Shown piece after piece: positions 34,397 to 38,767 of a stretch of 38,767 nucleotides of DNA. Positions within the stretch are counted from its first letter, which is position 1. Each line of letters starts with the position of its first letter. The stretch is from an uncultured Pelagibacteraceae bacterium (GTDB lineage Bacteria > Pseudomonadota > Alphaproteobacteria > Pelagibacterales > Pelagibacteraceae). The notes beneath the pieces were generated by a model. That model made no database searches. It was not told the origin of the DNA and was given only the letters and a program-made list of their open reading frames with translations. The translations under genes and the position numbers were made by a program. The stretch lies in NCBI GenBank assembly GCA_902604265.1, contig CACKXX010000001.1, positions 66,628 to 105,394 of the forward strand, read 5' to 3'.

Positions 34397-35248
34397 CTAA
34401 TAGTTTGCCTTTATAACCATTATAAGTCTATTTAATTGGTCTAAATCTTTATATTGAAAAGAAACCATACCTGAATTGTTTTTTTTATTAGTAATAGAAA
34501 CCTTAATGCCTGTCTTGTCTTCTATGCTAGATTCCAAGCTTAAAAGATCTGCATTTTTGGTTTTTTTAGTCTTATTACTATTAAATTTTAAAACTCTAAT
34601 TAAATGTTCAGATTGGCGAACAGATAATTTTTTATCTATAATTTTTTTTGCTAAAAAAAATGCATTTTCGAGACCTACTAAAATTTTTGCATGTCCTTGA
34701 GAAATTTTTTCTTCTATTATTAATTCTATAACTTCTTTAGGTAAAGAAAGTAATCTTAAACAATTAGATATATGAGCTCTACTCTTTCCTATAAATTTAG
34801 AAACCTTATCTTGATCATAATTAAAATCATCAATTAATCTTTTGTATCCTTCTGCCTCTTCTATAGGATTTAAATCTTTTCTTTGAACATTTTCAACAAT
34901 TGCAAACTCTAAGGATTTTAAATTATCTGCCTTTATAATTATTACCGGTACTTCATGTAAGCCTGCATTTTGAGCAGATTGCCATCTTCTTTCTCCTGCA
35001 ATAATTTCATACTTTCCATCTTGATCTTCTGATCTTCTAACAACAATAGGCTGAATGATTCCTCTTTCTTTTATTGAGTTAGTAAGTTCCTCTAAGCTTT
35101 CTTTGTCAAATTTTTTTCTTGGCTGGTATTTGTTCCTTACTATAGAACTTATTGAAATTTTACTTTTATCTTCGCTTGATTGACTATCTCCAATCAATGA
35201 AGATAGTCCTCTACCAAGTCCCTTTTTAGATTTAAATGGATTTATCAT
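34397..35248 (-). CDS. parB: Chromosome partitioning protein ParB
   Basis: The 283-aa centromere-binding CTPase has the chromosomal ParB start (KSKKGLGRGLSSLIGD), the CTP/spreading motif EIIAGERRWQSAQNAGL (GERRW 85-89), and a helix-turn-helix (DKVSKFIGKSRAHISNCLRLL) that would bind parS. It has a C-terminal dimerization domain. It overlaps parA by 4 bp (ATGA). Two parS-like sites lie 1.4-1.7 kb upstream, inside rsmG and mnmG. Confidence 0.97.
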   Translation of the reverse strand: MINPFKSKKGLGRGLSSLIGDSQSSEDKSKISISSIVRNKYQPRKKFDKESLEELTNSIKERGIIQPIVVRRSEDQDGKYEIIAGERRWQSAQNAGLHEVPVIIIKADNLKSLEFAIVENVQRKDLNPIEEAEGYKRLIDDFNYDQDKVSKFIGKSRAHISNCLRLLSLPKEVIELIIEEKISQGHAKILVGLENAFFLAKKIIDKKLSVRQSEHLIRVLKFNSNKTKKTKNADLLSLESSIEDKTGIKVSITNKKNNSGMVSFQYKDLDQLNRLIMVIKANY

Positions 35249-36045
35249 GCTGCACTTTCAACGGGATTATCTTGATTTAAAAATTCTTCTGCAAAGCTAA
35301 AATAAGCTTTACTACCTGGACAAATTTTATCATAAAGAAGCACTGGAACTCCATGAGAGGGTGCTTCTGAGAGCCTTACGTTTCTTGGAACGACTGTAGA
35401 ATAAACTTTATCTTTGAAATAATTTCTAGCTTCTTGTTCTACTTCGCTAGATAATTTATTTCTCTTGTCGTACATAGTGAGAAGTATACCCCTCATATCC
35501 AAAGATGGATTTAGGTTAGATTTAATTCTTTCGATCGTCTTCATAAGTTGAGTAAGGCCTTCGAGTGCAAAAAATTCTGTTTGAAGAGGCACCACAAGCG
35601 AGTTAGAGGCAACCAGGGCCATAATTGTCAGAAGACTTAAAGATGGTGGGCAATCAATAAGTATATAATCATATGATGCCCTAGAATCATTTAAAATAGA
35701 GGTTAATTCATCCTTCAATTTAAAGGCTCTTCGGCTGTCTCCTGCTGTCTCAATCTCTAAACCTGAAAGATCTACATTGGAAGTGATTAAATTTAAATTT
35801 TCAAACTTAGTTGACTGGATTACCTCTGAAATTTTTCTATTCCCATTAAGCACACTATAAATTGTTAAATCAGAGTTATCTGTATTTGATATTCCAAGAC
35901 CTGTTGTGGCATTTCCTTGCGGGTCAAGATCAATTACCAAGATTTTTTTTCCTTTCATTGTCAAGCCTGCTGCTAAATTAATTACGGTAGTAGTTTTTCC
36001 TACTCCACCTTTCTGATTAATAACTGAAATAATTTTTTTATCCAT
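35245..36045 (-). CDS. parA: Chromosome partitioning ATPase ParA (Soj)
   Basis: The 266-aa ATPase has the deviant Walker A motif INQKGGVGKTTTVINLA, then VIDLDPQGNATTGLG and DYILIDCPPSLSLLT. It forms an ATP-dependent gradient that moves ParB-parS complexes. The start overlaps the rsmG stop by 8 bp and the stop overlaps parB by 4 bp. The mnmE-mnmG-rsmG-parA-parB order is conserved across many bacteria. Confidence 0.97.
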   Translation of the reverse strand: MDKKIISVINQKGGVGKTTTVINLAAGLTMKGKKILVIDLDPQGNATTGLGISNTDNSDLTIYSVLNGNRKISEVIQSTKFENLNLITSNVDLSGLEIETAGDSRRAFKLKDELTSILNDSRASYDYILIDCPPSLSLLTIMALVASNSLVVPLQTEFFALEGLTQLMKTIERIKSNLNPSLDMRGILLTMYDKRNKLSSEVEQEARNYFKDKVYSTVVPRNVRLSEAPSHGVPVLLYDKICPGSKAYFSFAEEFLNQDNPVESAA

Positions 36046-36682
36046 TTTTTTTTTTTAAATTTGAAATCTTTACCACTAATGACTCACCGCTTGTTAAACT
36101 TTTTTTTTCTTCATAATTAAAATTCCATTTTTTTAACGCCTCATTCAAAATTTTTTTTCCACTTTTACCTAAAAATAAAATTATGTATTTGAACTTTATG
36201 AAATTGTTTGAAGCGATGTCAAAAATAATTGGCAAAGGCTTGAATGCCCGTGAGATTATAATGTCTGTTTGTAAATTTTTTTGTTCAAAAATATTTTTTT
36301 GTTCAATCTCGGTATTTAAATTAAATTTTTTTGAAACTTCTTTTAAGAAATTACTTTTATGATAGCTTTTTTCATAAAAAATTACTTTAAATTGTGGTTT
36401 TTTAGGTTTCATCAATATTGCTAAAACTATACCAGGTAAACCTGCGCCAGATCCTAAATCAGTGCATATTTTAATATCATTTTTATCAATAAAATCAATG
36501 ATTTGCGCACTATCTGCTATATGTCTTGTATTTATTGACTTTTCCGTGCTTGAACTTATCAAGTTTATATCTTTATTCTTTTTTAGAATTGATAAGCTAT
36601 AATTGTTAAGCTCATCCAATGTTTCACGTGAAACATTTTGGATACCAAGTTTTGTATTTTTTATAAAATTCGAATCGATCAA
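36038..36682 (-). CDS. rsmG: 16S rRNA (guanine527-N7)-methyltransferase RsmG (GidB)
   Basis: The 214-aa enzyme methylates G527 in the 530 loop of 16S rRNA. The SAM-binding motif is [17 protein letters not shown] (about residues 73-89) and the N-terminal [13 protein letters not shown] is typical of GidB. The start is TTG within a TTGA overlap with the mnmG stop; no suitable ATG precedes the conserved NVSRET. That NVSRET stretch is encoded by a perfect parS site, so the DNA serves two purposes. Confidence 0.94.
   Translation of the reverse strand: MIDSNFIKNTKLGIQNVSRETLDELNNYSLSILKKNKDINLISSSTEKSINTRHIADSAQIIDFIDKNDIKICTDLGSGAGLPGIVLAILMKPKKPQFKVIFYEKSYHKSNFLKEVSKKFNLNTEIEQKNIFEQKNLQTDIIISRAFKPLPIIFDIASNNFIKFKYIILFLGKSGKKILNEALKKWNFNYEEKKSLTSGESLVVKISNLKKKNG
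36618..36637. promoter_or_regulatory. parS centromere site (perfect)
   Basis: AATGTTTCACGTGAAACATT is a perfect 20-bp palindrome containing the 16-bp consensus parS TGTTTCACGTGAAACA (36620-36635). It lies in the 5' part of rsmG and encodes NVSRET. ParB, encoded about 1.4 kb away, should load here. Confidence 0.95.
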
Positions 36683-38550
36683 GCTATATGCTTAATAGAC
36701 CTTCTTTTAAGGTGAGACAACAAAATATATACAGCAGCAGGGGTAATTCCATCGATCCTTAGCGCCTGACCCATGGTTTTGGGCCTAATTTTCTTGAATT
36801 TTGACTTAACTTCATTAGAAAGGCCAGAAAATGTGTCATAATCGATTTTTTCTGGTATAACTAAATTTTCATCCTTTTTAAAAGCTAAAATATCATCATT
36901 TTGCTTCTTTAAATAACCTCTGTAATGTGAATTTATCTCTAATTGCTCATCTATTTCACGTGAAATAAACTTTATTTCAGGCCATATTTCTCGTATTTTA
37001 GACATATCTACTGATTTCTGACTTAGAATCTGATTTGCATTGCGGTTGACACCATCTTTTGCAATATTAATTCCATATTTAGAGACTTTTGACGGTGTAA
37101 TATTCAATTTATCCATTTTATCATGAGTTTTTTTAAGCTCTGAATGCTTTTCTTTATATATATTTTTCCTTTCTTTCATTACTAATCCTATATCTATTCC
37201 TTTTTGGGTAAGTCTTATATCAGCGTTATCCGATCTTAAAGATAGCCTATATTCTGCCCTAGAAGTAAACATTCTATATGGTTCAGCTACTCCCTTAGTC
37301 ACTAGATCATCAATCATTACTCCAATATATGCATCAGATCTATCAAGTATAAATGGTTCATTTTGCTTAAATGATAAAGCTGAATTAATTCCAGCTATAA
37401 GTCCTTGTGCTGCAGCTTCCTCGTACCCTGTTGTTCCATTTATTTGCCCAGCTAAATACAAATTTTTGATTTTTTTAGTCTCTAAAGTCAAAAATAGCTC
37501 CCTTGGATCAACAAAATCATATTCAATAGCATATCCAGGTCTTAAAATTTTTACATTCTCTAAACCACTGATTTTACTACATATTTCTTGTTGTACCTCG
37601 ACCGGAAGAGACGTAGATATGCCATTTGGATATACAGTATAATCATTTAAGCCTTCAGGTTCTAAAAAAATTTGATGCCTTTGTTTATCAGCAAATTTTA
37701 CAATTTTATCTTCTATTGAAGGGCAGTATCTTGGTCCAACACCCTGGATACTCCCTGAGTACATTGCACTTCGATTTATATTTTTTGAAATAATTTTATG
37801 AACAGACTCATTAGTATAAGTCATTCGACATGAAATTTGCTTATTTGAATTTTTCTTAGTTAGGAAAGAAAAGAAGTATGGATCTTCATCAGCAAACTGT
37901 TCTTCTAAATTATTAAAATTGATGGTTCTAGAATCTAACCTTGGGGGTGTGCCTGTCTTAAGTCTTCCAATTTTAAAGTTAAGTTTTTTTAGTTCGTCGC
38001 TTAACCCTGTAGTAGGTTTTTCATTATATCGACCAGCTGGTGTTTGTTTTTCCCCTACATGAATCAACCCATTTAAAAAAGTGCCAGTTGTTAGTATTAG
38101 TTTTGAAGTTTCAATTTTTTTTCCTGACTGTGTTATAAATCCTTTTATAACGTTTTTTTCGAATATAAACTTAATTACAGGATCAGAAAAAACGCTTAAA
38201 TTACAGTAGTTTAAAAGTTTTTCTTGCATATATTTTTTATATAATGATCTATCAGTTTGAGTTCTTGGACCTCTAACTGCTGGACCTCTGCTTCTATTTA
38301 ATAGTCTAAATTGAATACCTGATTTATCTGCTACATCTCCCATAACTCCATCAAGCGCATCTATTTCTCTAACTAAATGTCCTTTACCTAAACCACCAAT
38401 AGCTGGATTACATGACATCTCTCCTATTGTTTCTATTTTATGTGTGAATAGAGCTGTATTGACACCTAATCTTGCCGATGCTGCTGCAGCCTCACATCCG
38501 GCATGCCCTCCTCCTATTACTACTACATCGAATGACATATCATTTTTCAT
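36679..38550 (-). CDS. mnmG: tRNA uridine-5-carboxymethylaminomethyl modification enzyme MnmG (GidA)
   Basis: The 623-aa FAD protein works with MnmE to modify U34 of tRNAs reading NNA/NNG codons. The FAD motif is [21 protein letters not shown] (from residue ~10). [50 protein letters not shown] and [11 protein letters not shown] follow, and the MnmE-binding C terminus ([23 protein letters not shown]) is complete. An internal ATG at residue 5 (MSFDVVVIG) is an equally good start. A parS-like palindrome lies inside the gene. Confidence 0.98.
   Translation of the reverse strand: MKNDMSFDVVVIGGGHAGCEAAAASARLGVNTALFTHKIETIGEMSCNPAIGGLGKGHLVREIDALDGVMGDVADKSGIQFRLLNRSRGPAVRGPRTQTDRSLYKKYMQEKLLNYCNLSVFSDPVIKFIFEKNVIKGFITQSGKKIETSKLILTTGTFLNGLIHVGEKQTPAGRYNEKPTTGLSDELKKLNFKIGRLKTGTPPRLDSRTINFNNLEEQFADEDPYFFSFLTKKNSNKQISCRMTYTNESVHKIISKNINRSAMYSGSIQGVGPRYCPSIEDKIVKFADKQRHQIFLEPEGLNDYTVYPNGISTSLPVEVQQEICSKISGLENVKILRPGYAIEYDFVDPRELFLTLETKKIKNLYLAGQINGTTGYEEAAAQGLIAGINSALSFKQNEPFILDRSDAYIGVMIDDLVTKGVAEPYRMFTSRAEYRLSLRSDNADIRLTQKGIDIGLVMKERKNIYKEKHSELKKTHDKMDKLNITPSKVSKYGINIAKDGVNRNANQILSQKSVDMSKIREIWPEIKFISREIDEQLEINSHYRGYLKKQNDDILAFKKDENLVIPEKIDYDTFSGLSNEVKSKFKKIRPKTMGQALRIDGITPAAVYILLSHLKRRSIKHIA
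36952..36967. promoter_or_regulatory. Second parS-like site (near-match)
   Basis: TATTTCACGTGAAATA is a perfect 16-bp palindrome matching consensus parS at 14 of 16 positions; the two differences are symmetric (G to A, C to T). It shares the central TTTCACGTGAAA with the site in rsmG, 332 bp away, and lies inside mnmG, where it encodes ISREI. Confidence 0.7.
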
Positions 38551-38684
38551 ATATTAAACTTATAACTGAAAGAAATATTTACAAGACTAGAGTACAAATA
38601 TAAAAAAAAAAAAATAAAGTTCAGAATCCTTAATTATGAATGAAAATAAAGAAAAAGGACCATAAAAAGCCAATAAATTGAAGA
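38551..38684. other. Intergenic region between mnmE and mnmG
   Basis: This 134-bp AT-rich gap holds no ORF I can support. On the minus strand there is a run of twelve T around 38603-38614 but no stem before it that would make a terminator. No DnaA boxes or other origin signs are visible. A promoter for mnmG probably lies here, but no box pair stands out. Confidence 0.5.
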
Positions 38685-38767
38685 TTATTTGCCAATGCAA
38701 AAATCGTTGAAAATACTACCTAATATCTCCTCAACGTCTACTTTTCCAACAATTATACCTAGATGTC
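38685..38767 (-). CDS. mnmE: tRNA modification GTPase MnmE, C-terminal end (cut by window edge)
   Basis: Reading back from the TAA at 38685-38687, the frame gives HLGIIVGKVDVEEILGSIF followed by NDFCIGK. This is the MnmE C terminus, where the conserved CIGK carries the catalytic-domain cysteine. The rest of the gene lies outside the window. Position upstream of mnmG agrees with its role as MnmG's partner. Confidence 0.93.
   Translation of the reverse strand, partial: HLGIIVGKVDVEEILGSIFNDFCIGK

Noticed and set aside
38551-38684. Replication origin next to mnmG
   Set aside because: parABS suggests origin proximity, but no DnaA-box cluster or AT-rich 13-mer repeat set is visible; poly-A/T runs alone are not evidence.
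1-38767. tRNA, rRNA, CRISPR, IS or prophage elements
   Set aside because: Intergenic spaces are too short for tRNA genes and none shows a cloverleaf; no repeated spacers, transposase motifs or phage genes were seen.

Overview
This window looks like core chromosome of a streamlined, AT-rich alphaproteobacterium, most likely a SAR11 (Pelagibacterales) lineage. That rests on three things: very low G+C with strong A/T codon bias, tiny or negative intergenic distances almost everywhere, and gene orders typical of Alphaproteobacteria carried by short versions of the proteins. I see no mobile elements, prophage, CRISPR, rRNA or tRNA genes. There is no gene-free stretch over 300 bp; the longest gap is about 205 bp.

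Layout. (1) 1-8443, minus strand: tsaB (short), fur, miaB, phoH, ybeY, lnt and metK in one tightly coupled run. After metK come a promoter/terminator-like leader and then nusA and infB, with infB cut by the window edge. (2) 8391-13761: a plus-strand NodB-type polysaccharide deacetylase that overlaps the tsaB start. It faces a minus-strand run of murJ, trpS, a NifU-like Fe-S protein and a Bax-like glucosaminidase. (3) 13812-19312: maeB, then a BON-domain lipoprotein plus rsmI (minus), a periplasmic leucine-binding-fold protein resembling PBP activators (plus), and rdgB (minus). (4) 19349-26292, plus strand: grpE, dnaK, dnaJ, a pirin, dapB, nth and a PfkB-family kinase. (5) 26294-28653: a 35-codon ArfA-like ORF behind a winged-helix regulator, a divergent L,D-transpeptidase, yggS and a thiamine-phosphate-synthase-like gene. 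(6) 28656-30388: a bidirectional terminator, a porin-like outer-membrane protein and a DUF3576-like lipoprotein. (7) 30415-34396, plus strand: leuS, lptE, holA. (8) 34397-38767, minus strand: mnmE (C-terminal end only), mnmG, rsmG, parA, parB, with one perfect parS site inside rsmG and a second near-match inside mnmG.

How the genes fit together. The content is housekeeping: translation and tRNA modification (infB, leuS, trpS, miaB, mnmE/G, tsaB, rsmG, rsmI, ybeY), protein folding (grpE-dnaK-dnaJ), chromosome segregation (parABS), envelope assembly (lnt, lptE, murJ, L,D-transpeptidase, glucosaminidase, deacetylase, porin), one-carbon and central metabolism (metK, maeB, dapB), and repair (nth, rdgB). 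Several genes that usually sit in these blocks in other Alphaproteobacteria are not here (for example rimP, ylxR, rimI, yraN, hrcA), which fits genome reduction.

I did not find a convincing new multi-gene system. The observations most worth checking are the 35-aa ArfA-like ribosome-rescue ORF, the promoter-terminator-Shine-Dalgarno leader of nusA, the half-length TsaB, the shared ATGCAT start of yggS and its divergent neighbour, the second parS-like site in mnmG, and the unusual cysteine pattern in endonuclease III. All calls come from reading the sequence and recalled family knowledge; no search was run.
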